Below are positions 24,055 to 35,837 of a DNA stretch of 64,000 bases, piece by piece. Source of the DNA: Owenia fusiformis (lineage: Eukaryota > Annelida > Polychaeta > Sabellida > Oweniidae); the NCBI GenBank assembly GCA_903813345.2, contig CAIIXF020000002.1, forward strand, positions 24,196,455 through 24,260,454. Reading direction: 5' to 3'. Below the pieces are notes generated by a model. It was given only the letters and a program-made list of their open reading frames with translations. It was not told the DNA's origin and ran no database searches. Position numbers and translations under genes: made by a program. The first letter of the stretch is position 1. The number at the start of each line of letters is the position of its first letter.

Positions 24055-25870
24055 TTATGACTTGGGGCAAGACCAAATCATGATCTATACCTTCTCTCTA
24101 AGTTTAATAACATGAAAACATTTGTAATTTTATCAATTTTGCCATATCAAACTGATGAATATGATCCTGGAGCTGTTCCAATATTTTAAAAATACATCAG
24201 GGGCTCGATGACACAGGAACTTGAACAAAAATTGCACCTACTGAAAGTTAAATCATTCATAAACCTACTTGCTAGGTCAAGAGGGTAGACATATTATATT
24301 GAGCCAGATGACCAAGATTGGTATGGGATAAACATATTATCCTATAGTCCGTTCAAGATATTGGGATTATCCTGAGGCAAATATAATATATATGCCTGAG
24401 GGCCGCAGGTCATATAGGATAACTCTATATATGTCACACTCCTCCAAGATTTTATTCTATATCCTGATGTTTTCAAGCATAATATTTTTGAGATACGATC
24501 TTATATGACTTGCAGAAATAAATAGGAAGTAATTGTTAAGTTGATCGGATTATGTAAGTAGTGAAGTCAATGATTTAATGAATAAGAGCAAATGTTTTTA
24601 ATTTGAACAGGTCATTCATCAAACGACTCTGAAGATTTACTTAAAATAGATTGTCTATCTATATATTTTTATGCATGAGAGACATGTTATAATGTTGGTG
24701 AACTAATGATTATGATAATTTCATCTGTTCACATCCAGTTCCTATCATGATTAAAAACTGACTGGAAGTAATTCTCTTCAAATTATTTACTCATTAAGAA
24801 CAGAATTTCATATTTAAATCGCTTAGACAGAGTAAATAAATGTCAATTTGACGTTCAATAAAAATCTGTCAATAATTTACTGATTACTTGCACATTTGAA
24901 GAGGTAAAACTTACAGCAAATTTGGAAGATTTATTTTTTCAAGAGAAAATTTACAACTGAATTGCCAAATAAATAGGCGCAGTGCATGGCAAAAAAATTA
25001 CCTTTTTTCCCGTAAAAACTACCATAAAAAATCTATTGTAATTTTACAGAAATCTACCATAAAATATTCTATTTTATTTCGATTTTTTCTATAAGAACAG
25101 CCGTAAAATAGAACCTAAATATTTGGAAATCTACCGTAGTCCTGCTGAAATTAACAATGTTCTTGTTCAAACTACCTTAAAATCGACCTTTATTATTTGG
25201 AAATTCTGAAAAATTCAAGTCCATATTGCCATAGTAACGTTCAATCACCAACTCGAAAATAAATAGGTGTCGGCAGGTCTGTGACAGTGGTTATTGCGTA
25301 TCAGTTTTTTAATCTACCTCAAAAACTACTGCATTTTTCAAAATTTCCGCAAAGACTACCGCTTTTTTTTAACTATCTACCGAAAAACTACCACCTTTTT
25401 TAAAATCTACCATAAAACTACCACATTTTTCAACATCTTCTGCAAAACTACAGTTTTTTCAAAAATCTACCATAAAAACTACCATATTTTTTCAAAATAT
25501 ACTGAAAAACTACTGCATTTTACCAAAACTTCCAAAAAATATTGTTTTATTCAAAGATCTACCATAAAACTACTTCATTTTTGTCGAAAAATACCGCAAA
25601 AACTACCGCATTTTGAAAATATCTACCTCAAAAATACTGCAATTCAAAAAGATACCACAAAATTTTGGTCTTGGATTGGCAGGTATGATACTGTTCTCAA
25701 AAACAGATTTGGCAGACAGTTTTTCATAAATCACCATTTTGACCAATCAGTTTGCAGCATTTTGAACCGCACCCACTTTTTGCAAGACACTCCAGATTAC
25801 ATTATTGAACTTTGAGAGAAGAAAGAATAGATCATGATTTGGGCCTGTCCCGAATCATAACTGCATACTG
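24055..25870. mobile_element. hAT-like MITE interrupted by nested AT-rich insert
   Basis: The left portion (24055-24230) and the right portion (about 25680-25870) match the two ends of the element at 21868-22217, starting CAGTATGCAGTTATGA and finishing TCATAACTGCATACTG. About 1.4 kb lies between them. It includes the TTTTCAAGAGAAAATTTACAAC string also found at 6876-6898 and 46073-46095, and the satellite-like region 25290-25660. The insert boundaries are approximate. Confidence 0.6.
24990..25660. repeat. Degenerate CTACCATAAAAACTACC satellite
   Basis: Roughly 30-35-bp units of AAAATCTACC.TAAAACTACC.CATTTTT are repeated many times. The 173-codon frame at 25294-25815 arises because the unit lacks stops in one phase. 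Its product is repetitive Lys/Thr/Phe/Tyr sequence with no domain. Confidence 0.8.
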
Positions 25871-27290
25871 ACTTTGTATATTTTGACATTGAGGCATTTT
25901 ATTGACAAAGAAAAACACTGATATACATGTAAACTATACATGTACACTGCTTTTCCCAAATATGGATAATTGTTTGTCCTTTTTCTGTTCAAATTTTATT
26001 TGAACATTTTCTCTCCAATGTGAACCAGACTATGATGATATTATTTAGAACTAGGTTTACTAACATCACATAAAGGCAGTGTATATCTCTTTTAAATATC
26101 CACATGGTACTCAATGTCATTCAATATGAGTATGCATAGTGTTTTCCATCACATCTTTCATATATATCATATATTTTGGTTGTTGATTCTTTGTTCTCAC
26201 ACTGTTCTCTATGCCTCTCTATATACAGATATATAGGGTATATAGTACTACTATATTCTTGGTGTTGATTCTAAGTTCAACAATTATGTTCATTATGTCT
26301 TTGACCAATTCTCCTTGTATCACTGTTTATATTTTGGTTGTAGAGTCTTCATATAATTCTTACATGTAGTTCTCCATCTTATGTGTACCATGCAGTCTTT
26401 TCTACAATATAACTGTTAGGAACTGATAGATATGACCTCCACTTGAACATAGTTTAAGATATCTGTAAGATGTACCTGTGCAAATAATGTCATGGAGATC
26501 TTGTTCTATAATTCAACATAATATATTGAAAGGAGTATAGAACTAGCAGGGAACAATGATATAATAATCAACAGATAGTGTTTATGTATGCTCAAACATT
26601 TGACAGTTTATTTAATAACTTATAAGACAACAAATAGCAAAGATTCAACATGACCTGAAGGAGTAAATTTAAGTACAGGTATTGCAGGATTTTGTTTCCA
26701 ACACAAGAAGAACAAGGGAAGAACCATTAAAATGTTTGGGGATCTTAAAGTCTGTTCTCAAATAATTGTCAACATACATAGGCGTCAGAAAGGGGGTGCA
26801 TTTGATGCAAACGCACTCCCCCCTCTGAAAATACCAGTTTTTTTTAAATGAGATTTCTTCGAATTCAAAAAATTGATTTTATTAGAAAGGAACTATTTAT
26901 TAGTTCTCATGGTACTTAACAGAAAATGGCAATACAGGAGGTGACAAAACCATTTTGAACACCTGGATTTTGAACATTTTTGAACAAAGATAACAGAGTT
27001 CTGTTTTGACCGCCAGTCAGTTTAACTAGTTCCACATATGACCATTACATGACCAGGGTCACAATGTTTATGGTCAGAATGACCCTAAACAGCCCTCTGA
27101 AAATGTGGCTGAAAATAGCTAAAAGTAGCAGCTTCATTGAACAGAATCTTTTGAATTTCAGAAAATGTGCTTAATATATTGCTCTAAATGAAAAAGAATT
27201 TATCATTTAAGAAAAAAAAGAAAAGCAATCTATTTTCCGTTTTATGACCACCAATTTTTTTTTTAATTTCAAAGATGCCATAATATATAC
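25871..27290 (-). other. Orphan copy of the ZNF 5' flank, no gene body
   Basis: From about 25940 to 27000 it follows 12405-13500 closely, including the relic finger, the ATATTGAAAGGAGT module near 26486-26540 and GGGAAGAACCATTA at 26716-26729. The zinc-finger exon expected to its left is missing, with transposon DNA in its place. It may be the remnant of a deleted gene. Confidence 0.75.
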
Positions 27291-27314
27291 AGTCAATATG
27301 CAGTTATGATTTGC

Positions 27315-27400
27315 TTAGATTGCATCCACCCACTATGGCTAATTGGCAGAGTCAAGGTTACCACTATCGCTTGGCCCTGGCTTCGACTCCCACTTTTGAT
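27315..27400 (+). repeat. Possible tRNA-derived SINE head
   Basis: TGGCTAATTGGCAGAG resembles a pol III A box and tRNA D-arm. GCTTCGACTCCCA about 40 bp further on resembles a B box. The intervening bases do not fold into a full cloverleaf by eye, so this is more likely a SINE relic than a tRNA gene. Confidence 0.4.
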
Positions 27401-27551
27401 TGTAGGATATGTAATTCAGGGTATTATTATCTTAGCGTATTACTGTTTATATGGGTTCCTGAGTGGTCCGCAACTCTTATAAAAAGGCTGTGATGTGTTC
27501 TTGTATTGTCTGTGTACCAGTGCACATACACCCCCAAAATGCAATCTGATT

Positions 27552-27715
27552 TTCGACGCCGTTTCGGTGCCAAATTTCGGTGCCGTTTCGGCACCAAATG
27601 GACTGACTAGTCCGGTAGCAAATTTTGGTGCCTAAAGGTTTCGGTGCCGGAACGGTGTCGAAACGGTGCCGGAACAGTACCGAATTTTTTCGATGCCGAA
27701 ACGACGTCAAATTAT
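27552..27715. repeat. GC-rich inverted repeat with TTTCGGTGCCG motif
   Basis: ACGCCGTTTCGGTGCC on the left and GGTGCCGGAACGGTGTCG...CGATGCCGAAACGACGTC on the right form an imperfect palindrome around about 27625. This is probably a small MITE. The overlapping frames at 27477-27833 and 27625-27819 come from it. Confidence 0.65.
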
Positions 27716-27734
27716 ATTGGCTGTGTAGAAGAAC

Positions 27735-28195
27735 ACAGGGCTTGACCAAGTGCCTAAACAGTTTGATGAATGGTGTGCTGACCAACAGAATGTACCAGTC
27801 TTCAAGCTTTTGTTTCTGATTATTCAAATTCAAATACTGAGCCTTGACTATGTGAGGGTTATAGGACAGGAGAATTTTCCTCTTTATCTCTAGATGGTTT
27901 CCCTTTGATTTTCATCATTGTTAAAGACTAATCATGGGCGACGCCCACTTTTCATATGCTGAACATTTAGGCTATTAAACCTCTTTCATGGATTGAACCA
28001 GAACCAGAAGGGCCACCACAGTCACAGGCTACGGTCTCTAAATTCTCAAGAGAGCCTATGCTAAATATACAGCTGTCCAGAATCTATATGATGAAGTGAT
28101 TTAACAGTTTGATGAATGATGTGCTGACCAACAGAATGTGTCAGTCTTCAAGATTTGGTTTCCTATTATTCTAATTGAAATACTGTGCCTCTACT
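27735..28195 (+). pseudogene. Duplicated exon-like fragment of unknown origin
   Basis: TTTGATGAATG.TGTGCTGACC and the following ~70 bp occur at about 27761 and again at about 28106. Both read FDEWCADQQNV.VFK in one frame. The better copy continues open for about 45 codons before a TAG. I do not recognise the protein. The conserved frame suggests a decayed coding exon, perhaps from a transposon or host gene. Confidence 0.4.
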
Positions 28196-28957
28196 CTAAC
28201 TCGAAAAGTAGTGGATGGATGTTGTTCATACTTGATATGTAAATACGTACTTATGAGGCCTTATGAGCCTGATGACACTTCGATTAGTAGGTGGCCATTT
28301 TAAAAATTGGCTGTCATTTTTACATTTTTACTGTAACTTGAAAAGTTTTGGAGCGATTTTGTTCATATTTGATATGTGAATACTTTAAGCATGGCACATT
28401 GTCTAATAAAACTTTGGGGAGTAGTCAGCCATTTTGAAAAATGGCCACCATTTTTATGTGTGTTACTTTACATTTTTTATTATAATTCAAATAGTAATAG
28501 AGCGATTTTGTTCATATTTGTTATGGTATATGATTGCATACTGTCTTATGACATTTTGGGTAGAAGGCAGTCATTTTAAAAAATAGCCAGCATTTACATG
28601 CATGTGTGTGTGATTTTTTTTAAAAATGTGGCTATACTTAAAAGCATATTACTTCTGTAACAACCCTGGGTTGTTACTTTTTATATTTCATGCCCAGTTT
28701 AATTATTTCATATAGCTGTTAATGTAAATATTTGTATTTCAATTTATTGTAAGGTTTAAAGGTCATTTAAACTTTTTCATAACTTTTGAATTTGGTGCCA
28801 AAAACTTGAGCCTAGTTTAGATTAGCCAATCAGAGCACGTCTTATAAAAGTGTTAGGAGGCGCACATGGAGAATTTGATTGACAATTATTTTATATCGTG
28901 CGGATTAGAATCGTCTCAAATGTAGGACTTAAGGTCCTAAGATAGGATAGGATATTA
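28196..28957. repeat. Three tandem AAAAGTAGTGGAGCGATTTTGTTCATA-type units and AT-rich DNA
   Basis: Units begin near 28198, 28332 and 28485, each followed by GGCCATTTTGAAAAATGG-like sequence. From 28600 to 28957 there is AT-rich DNA without a gene. Confidence 0.7.
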
Positions 28958-29424
28958 TGAGGTTATATAATGGTTCTTTCTGTATATCGTTTTTATACTC
29001 AAGTGAGTATATGATATATTCACAAGTGAGCATAGCGAACGAGTGAATATATTATATTCTCACGAGAGTATAAAATGCACGATATACAGAATGAACCATT
29101 ATATAATCTTATTATGCCACTCTAAGTTCAATTACATTTGATTCGAACACAATCATAACAATTAAAAACCATAAAAATATCCCATAGCCAACTCAATAAT
29201 GCTGATGTTGATCTTGAACCATTTATGACGTCACTTGATTCTAGGAAATCATGAAAATTTTCATGATTTTTTTTATTCATTAGTTCCCAGAATGCACTTC
29301 TACAGTGGTATACGCTGGAGTGTATACGGAGGAGTTGTGTACGATGACGATATACCACTCTCCACTGTATATCGTTGTTATAGACCCATGTTATACAACT
29401 GTAATTGGACTTAGAGTGGTATAA
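28958..29424. mobile_element. Two abutting inverted-repeat elements
   Basis: GGTTATATAATGGTTC..TCTGTATATCG (28960) mirrors CGATATACAGAATGAACCATTATATAATC (29078). TATTATGCCACTCTAAGTTCAATTACA (29108) mirrors TGTAATTGGACTTAGAGTGGTATAA (29400). The frame at 29128-29436 spans the second hairpin and is not supported as a gene. Confidence 0.65.
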
Positions 29425-30330
29425 GATTCTGTTCACAGTAAATGGCCTAGGATAAGATAGATCAAGTTAAATAGGGTAAGGAAGTTAGTATTGAACAGAA
29501 ATAGACGGCTAAGTCAAGTGACCTAATTTTGCAGAACTTTGAGAATCTACATCATTTTTCTTAGTTGCTATCGTTGATTCCAATCAGATATATATTCAGA
29601 ATTATGTCTCATTTTGTTCTGTGAATATTACCAGCTTAGGGTAGCATACTAATTTTGCAAGGTTTTAGTGGAAGATAGATATTCATAGCCATGTGTGTAC
29701 TTTTATCAGTTTGAATATTTGCCAAAAGGTGGCACTAGTGTTGTGGAGCATCTACATGAAGTAGTTGTGTGTATTAGTCTATATAAGGTCAGATTGGTAA
29801 TGAGATTGAAAACTGTTTTGTTAGGTATTTACAGTATCTTGTTTGATATACCATCTGAAAGACCTTAACTTCATTGTAAAAACTCATTGTACATATTTCA
29901 TACTTTTAGTTGGTTACATAATATATATATTTTAATTCAAATCATATATTTTATGTTATTATTGAGATCACTGTGACAGTTAGTTGTCAGTAGAGCAGAT
30001 TAAAATTCATAACAACCAACACACTTCCTAGTCAAGGCCACATATACGCTACCACAGAAATTTCAAGTATATTTGTAACATCTCTTATTTTATGTAACGT
30101 CAGGCTAGGCGAGTGTGACCCCCGGTTGTTACACTTCTTCTGATGATAACTTGGCTAGTAAGCAACCATTTTGAAAATGGTGGCCTTTCTTATGGGTGTT
30201 ATTTTATGATATTTGCTATACATTTTGTTTGTAAAAATGCCAGCCATTTCTGTTCGATGGGATTCGCTACACTTTGGCGTTGCCGTTGTTCTGGTTTATT
30301 TCAATATATACATTTCTGCATATCCTAATC
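29425..30330. other. Intergenic DNA, no gene seen
   Basis: AT-rich sequence with a CCATTTTGAAAATGG repeat unit at about 30130-30290. No open frame has a recognisable product. Confidence 0.5.
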
Positions 30331-30971
30331 ATCAAGAAGGTAGTTCCATTGATCAGACATCTAGAATCTAGAAAACTAGAATCTCAGAGTAAGCATAGGG
30401 AAGATTTTTTAAAATATATTGTTTCCATCAGATTCATTCAAACCAGTAACCTATACTACTGTAGTATCAAAGTAATTCTAAGAATATCTACATACACGTA
30501 TGTGACCTGAGACAAAAATCGTAGATATTATTTTTTTAAAACAGGTATTTTTATTTAATTAGCACAGATTGAGGATGATTCCCATTTGGAAGAATGCTCC
30601 TGTTTTGTAACATTCAAAATCTACAGTTAAATGAGGGTTTTTGAGGTTTGATGCTCAACCCCCTTGGCCAAAAATTCTTTTCAAAATCATGCAGTTTTTC
30701 ACCATTTTAATCACTTTTCCGGTGATATAGGTCATTTCTGGGCCAAAGTTGTCAAAAATGAATCCCATGGAATTTTTTAAAAACTGACCCCCCCTTGGCA
30801 AATCCTTGCTACGAGCCTTAAGAGGGTTTGTTTTTCTGTTTGTTGATGTGATTAAAGCTGGTCAAAACCTTATTAGGTACATGTAGATACCAATGCTTTT
30901 TGTCACTCAACTTTTTGGCAATAAAAGTCCGTGTCTGCATTAAATAGTTATATACTGTCCTGTGCATCATT

Positions 30972-31675
30972 TAGCCTTGCCCCAAGTCGGTATTTTTTAC
31001 TTTATCTGATCTTGAATTATTACCGCCTTGTGTAATCCGATACATCTCCACTGTTATTATGATAAATTATGCACCAACTATTACGCGTGCCCTATAGCAT
31101 TAGCCAATAGCGGTAGTCATACACAAAAATCAATAAATAAATCCACGTGTTCGCCATGCGGTTGTGAAGTTATATGCGGCATGCTTGCAGTCTGCAAATC
31201 CAGGCATCTCCCTTACAAATAAAACGCATTCACCAGAACCATAATAACTTTTCATTATCCTTTTCACAGCATAACTATAAGTGTTTATATGTGAACTGAT
31301 CAGTCATCAACTTTCTGATATTAAATCGGTTCACTACATTCAAATTACTTTCAATTATATTTAGCAAATAAAACGTTTATCGATTTTGCGAGGGTCATTT
31401 TCAGTTTTGCTAGCTGATGAGAGTAAAGCGAGGTAGGACTTCCCACAATGCCACTATCAAAGGTTCCAATACTAAATTGCTGATTGGAGCAAAATCAACA
31501 ACTGTATTACCTCGTGTGCTTGTAACCTAAATTTAGACATTGAAAGATCGCGTGCTATTGGTCAAAATCACCGACATAAACAAACTGTCGGTAAAGCACG
31601 TGGCTTTCTCTTTGGTACAAGGCGGTCATAATAGAAATCAAGATAAGTAAAAGAGACCGACTTGGGGCAAGGCTA
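30972..31675. mobile_element. Mutator-like (MULE) MITE with 9-bp TSD TGCATCATT
   Basis: Termini TAGCCTTGCCCCAAGTCGGT and ACCGACTTGGGGCAAGGCTA are mirrored, with imperfect pairing for about 60 bp. TGCATCATT occurs at 30963-30971 and 31676-31684. The empty site TGTGCATCATTTTGAAACC is at about 56514-56532. A 9-bp TSD with long inverted ends fits Mutator-like elements. Confidence 0.92.
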
Positions 31676-32054
31676 TGCATCATTTTGAAACCATCCTTAT
31701 TTATTTATTTCACAAACCTTTTGTTGATTCTACAAAAGTATCCAATTTGTAAACATTATTTAGCATTTTAAGTGGGAACTTTCTTGAAATTTCCAAAATG
31801 ACCGCCATGTGATTCTAGAATTCTCATGAGTGTGATGTGACATCACAAGATTTTGCGTAAAAGAGGGAATAGAAATACAAATAATAGAGAATATATTTTT
31901 TATTGAGTGATTTTTTATCAGTACATGTACTACATACACTCCATGCATATACAGTAAAATATATAATACATTATATAATACATAACAAATAAGAAATAGA
32001 ATAGTCAGCTGTCAATTTAAACAAAAAATGAAAACAGAATCAGAATTTAAATGT

Positions 32055-32199
32055 TAGATTTCAACTGCTTTTCTCCGGTATGGATGATATCGTGTTTTAC
32101 TAACTGAGATTTCCTTGCAAATGTTTTTGAACAAATGTCACATTCTTACTTCTTTCTCCAGTATGAATGATATCGCGTCTTAGTAAATATGGTTTTCTT
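32055..32199 (-). pseudogene. Zinc-finger fragment, two decayed fingers
   Basis: AACTGCTTTTCTCCGGTATGG, ATTTCCTTGCAAATG and TTTGAACAAATGTCACATTC are diagnostic of the local finger repeat. Indels break the frame, and it is truncated at 32199 by an inserted element. Duplicates lie at 33548-33691 and 56888-57030. Confidence 0.75.
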
Positions 32200-32255
32200 C
32201 AGTCGAAATGTTGAGGCATGCGCAGACCTCTATTTAGTGATATTTTCATTTCAAA

Positions 32256-32325
32256 TATGGCGGCCAATCCGATGTCTGACGACCCTTACAAAGAATCTAG
32301 GCAGTTTGCATTTTTACCTCCTGTG
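32256..32325 (+). other. Exon-like ATG segment in inserted element
   Basis: ATGGCGGCCAATCCGATGTC opens a 24-codon frame (MAANPMSDD, then YKESRQFAFLPP) ending at GTGAAATAA. The copy at 33752-33821 keeps the frame with one Pro-to-Leu change. GTGAAA could be a splice donor, making this a captured first coding exon. I do not recognise the protein. Confidence 0.35.
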
Positions 32326-33547
32326 AAATAACAAGTGGAATTTAGTAGTTGTTTTGTGTTTTATTATCATTCTGCATCATAATTCTATGTGATGTGGTGT
32401 TGAAATGTCAGCAGAAATACATATCCATACGATAATCGAGTGAATCAGATAACATATTTTTCTATTTAATTTAAAGCAGTACAATTTATAAATGTTATTT
32501 ATTGTGCTAGGATTATGATATCAAATAAGCAGTGTTAAGTGATACACGACAGCCATACGACAAATGTAACTTGGGGTGTTAAAGTTAATGACAAATTACA
32601 ACTACAAGTACAGGCCAGTACTTTTCACTTTTTGAAAAATTCCAGTGGGGTTCACATGTGACAATAGACTAGATGCGAGTAGTGATTTACGCAATTAAAT
32701 GTTAAAAATTCAGTCAAAGTGATGTTATATTTGAAATCTACATGTAAAAGTACATCTACATTGTATTGATTGTAAAAATATGGTTTCGAAAATTGTTCAT
32801 CAAGTTTGAAAATTTAATTATTTTTGAAAGTGTGACTTCTAGGTCGGGTTGATTCTCCATAGAGCCCATGTTACAAAATCACAAAAAGTGAAATATCTTT
32901 TCTTATATTGGTCAGATAACATTTTCATTTACTGGACATATTTTGATTTGCATAACTATTAGATACATAAGGGTTATATATAAACTGAACCACTAAAACA
33001 GATGTCATTTAAGTTAAAGGGAACTTTCTACTATACCCGCAATGCTATCTGACCCTAATGAGCCACCTGGTGGTGAAACTGGTAACTACCTACTCGCATC
33101 TGCGCTATTGTGGTACAAAAATGGCCAATATCACTTAAAAGGTGCTCAGAATGGTAAAAAACTGCATGATTTTGAATGATTTTTTGGCCGGGGGGGGGGG
33201 GGGGTTCTTTCACAAACCTTTTGTTGATTCTACAAAAGTATCCAATTTGTAAACATTATTTAGCCCTTTAAGTGGGATTTTTTTTGAAATTTCCACAATG
33301 ACTGCCATGTGATTCTAGAATCCTCATGAGTGTGACGTGACATCACAAGATTTTGTGTAAAAGAGGGAATAGAATAATAGAGAATACATTTTTATTGAGT
33401 GATTTTTTATCATTACATGTACCACATACACTCCATGCATATACAGTAAAATATATAATACATTATATAATACATTAACAAATAAGAAAAAGAATAGTCA
33501 GCTGTCAATTAAACAAAAAATGAAAACAGAATCAAAATTTAAATGTT

Positions 33548-33691
33548 AGATTTCAACTGCTTTTCTCCGGTATGGATGATATCGTGCCTTACTAACTGAG
33601 ATTTCCTTGCAAATGTTTTTGAACAAATGTCACATTCTAACTTTTTTCTCCAGTATGAATGATATCGTGTCTTAGTAAATATGGTTTTCTT
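33548..33691 (-). pseudogene. Zinc-finger fragment, second copy
   Basis: A near-identical copy of the fragment at 32055-32199, cut at 33691 by the element 33692-34552. Its continuation (CTTGGAGATGTTTTCAAA) resumes at 34555 and includes a further decayed finger at about 34580-34640. Confidence 0.75.
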
Positions 33692-34552
33692 CAGTCGAAA
33701 TGTTGAGGCATGCGCAGACCTCTATTTAGTGATATTTTCATTTCAAATATGGCGGCCAATCTGATGTCTGACGACCCTTACAAAGAATCTAGGCAGTTTG
33801 CATTTTTACCTCCTGTGAAATAACAAGTGGAATTTAGTAGTTGTTTTGTGTTTTATTATCATTCTGCATCATAATTCTATGTGATGTGGTGTTGAAATGT
33901 CAGCAGAAATACATATCCATACGATAATCGAGTGAATCAGATAACATATTTTTCGAAAACCCGTCTCGTGCTAAGAGTGTAAACACTTGTATTAACATGC
34001 TCAAAAGTGCCAATGTGCACATCAATGTCAAGCTAAATCAATGTGTCTAAAACAGGTACCCGATCTACTCAAAACAGCTTGTCATTCACGTATACACGCT
34101 TAGCAAACACGGCGAAATGACCTGAATCTTGGAATTTCGTTCGAGAGGTAGTAATGTTTGCTCCAGTTTTCGTCATAAGTGTTCATCAGACTTCACGCAT
34201 GCGCAGGAGAAAAACCATCAACCAATAAGGTTCATAAATCAATTTTGCGCATGCGCCTTACAACGGTAAAGAAATTCGTATTTATAAACGAACCAGTTTG
34301 AGATAACCCGATATCAGTCGGAGAAATCTGACGATCTACGAAACTCACTTCAAAAAATCAAATGCGGACTGACGGCGTATTCTACTATGTTTGGATCTAA
34401 AATTTTCAGTATAGATAAAGTCTTTTATGATCTTTCGAATGAGGTAAGTCTCTAGTTCGAAAGACAATCGTATCAACTTGAACAAAAGTTGAATTTTGAC
34501 GAAAAATTTTAACATGCGCAGAAGTCCCATTTTCGTTGTACCATATTGACTG
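33692..34552. mobile_element. 861-bp insert with 4-bp direct repeat TCTT
   Basis: The second block-2 copy reads GATTTTCTTGGAGATG without interruption (57022-57037), which defines the ends. TCTT flanks both sides (33688-33691 and 34553-34556). The tips CAGTC and GACTG pair for only 5 bp. ATGCGCAGA occurs subterminally at both ends in the same orientation. The superfamily is unassigned. A longer or truncated relative starts at 32200. Confidence 0.7.
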
Positions 34553-34786
34553 TCTTGGAGATGTTTTCAAATAAAAGTCACAATTCAACTGCTTTTCTCC
34601 AGTATGGATGAAATTATGAGATTTCCTTGCAAATGTCTAAATTGCTTTGACTCAAACAGTGAAAATGGTAAATCATAGAAAAATTAAAGATTTTCCAAAT
34701 TACTCTATACTCGTACAGTCAAAATGCACTGTTACATGTTATACTGTGATTATAAAGCTCAACAAAAATGATAATATAATATTATT

Positions 34787-35258
34787 ATTTATTATATACC
34801 CAATATGTAACACTAATCCTGATTGGTCAATACCTTGTCACGTGTTCCGAAATAGATTTACTATTTCCCTTCAAAAGTTATATTCCCTCAAATGTAAGAA
34901 GCGGGAATATACATTTCAACTATTTCCCACTAAACTAAACATGATTGAATTTGTCAAGTGAGAGTCTCAGAAATTTCTTAGGAAAAAAATTCTGTTGAGC
35001 AGCTTATAATGCTAACAATGGACCTGGGGAGGGGGCTTTGTAAGCCCTTTTTGACTTCGTGGAGGAAATGGGACAAGAGTCAGTATAGGGTATATAATAA
35101 AACAAATAGTGCCTCATTACAGAATTTGGGAATATCCTCTACAATGTACTATTCCCTCAGCCTGCGGCTTCTGGAATAGTACATTTTAGAGGATATTCCC
35201 TCAGGGAAATAATTTACACTATTGCCCTCAACGGCAGTCACTATTTGTATAATGTTAC
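34787..35258. mobile_element. Inverted-repeat element, TTATATACCC family
   Basis: It is absent from the second copy of block 2 near 57255. TTATATACCC.ATATGTA at the left and GGGTATATAATAAAACAAATAG near 35088 show the same family as 8096-8560. The exact ends are uncertain because of AT-rich flanks. Confidence 0.55.
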
Positions 35259-35837
35259 ATGTAATGTATAGCTAAATAAAGAACTTTCCTATCATAATAA
35301 ATGTGCTTACATACATGTATATACACAAAATCTGTAGAAAGTGAGAAAGAAACAGAAAATAAACCTTTCATAAACCCTTAATTGGTTATCTAAAAGGTAT
35401 ATGGACAGTTTAATAATTGTCAGATTTATCATCAGTTGATATGATATTTATCATCAGTTATGTTGATATTTTGCATATAATATTTTAAATGTGATATACC
35501 TAAATAAAGTCCATTTCTTAATTACATATACAAATGCATATACATATATTAATATATACAAAAAGCAATACAAAACAAGTGAGATGGAAACAGGAAATAA
35601 ACATTATCTACTTTTTTCCTTCTAAAGGACATATAAATTGCTGTATTTATGTACATGTGTTTTACAAAAATCAAAACGAGCTGGCAAGATACCTATATTT
35701 TTCAATTTTAGTTTATATATTTTCTACATGCTGATTATAGTCTAATCTAGGCCTAAGTGATTTCAACTGCAATAAGAATTCTCAAAAATCTTCCAAAAGT
35801 TCTAAAATCTGCAAAAACACATTCAACTGTTTCACAC
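35259..35837. other. Block-2 intergenic DNA, no gene seen
   Basis: It matches 57477-57951 and the start of 58752 onward. The frame at 35534-35734 is conserved between the copies only because the copies are nearly identical, and it has no recognisable domain. Confidence 0.6.

Larger units (their letters stand above)
31690..33950. repeat. Local tandem duplication, about 1.5-kb offset
   Basis: 31700-32458 is repeated at about 33205-33953 with few differences. The shared part holds a decayed zinc-finger fragment and the left end of an inserted element. After 32458 and 33953 the copies diverge. The junction before the second copy is a G-run near 33189-33204. Confidence 0.85.

Noticed and set aside
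25294-25815. 173-codon plus-strand frame
   Set aside because: It is a translation of a roughly 33-bp CTACC repeat with no domain. Absence of stops follows from the repeat unit.
27315-27400. Functional tRNA gene
   Set aside because: A-box-like and B-box-like strings exist, but no acceptor stem or anticodon arm could be folded. A SINE relic is likelier.
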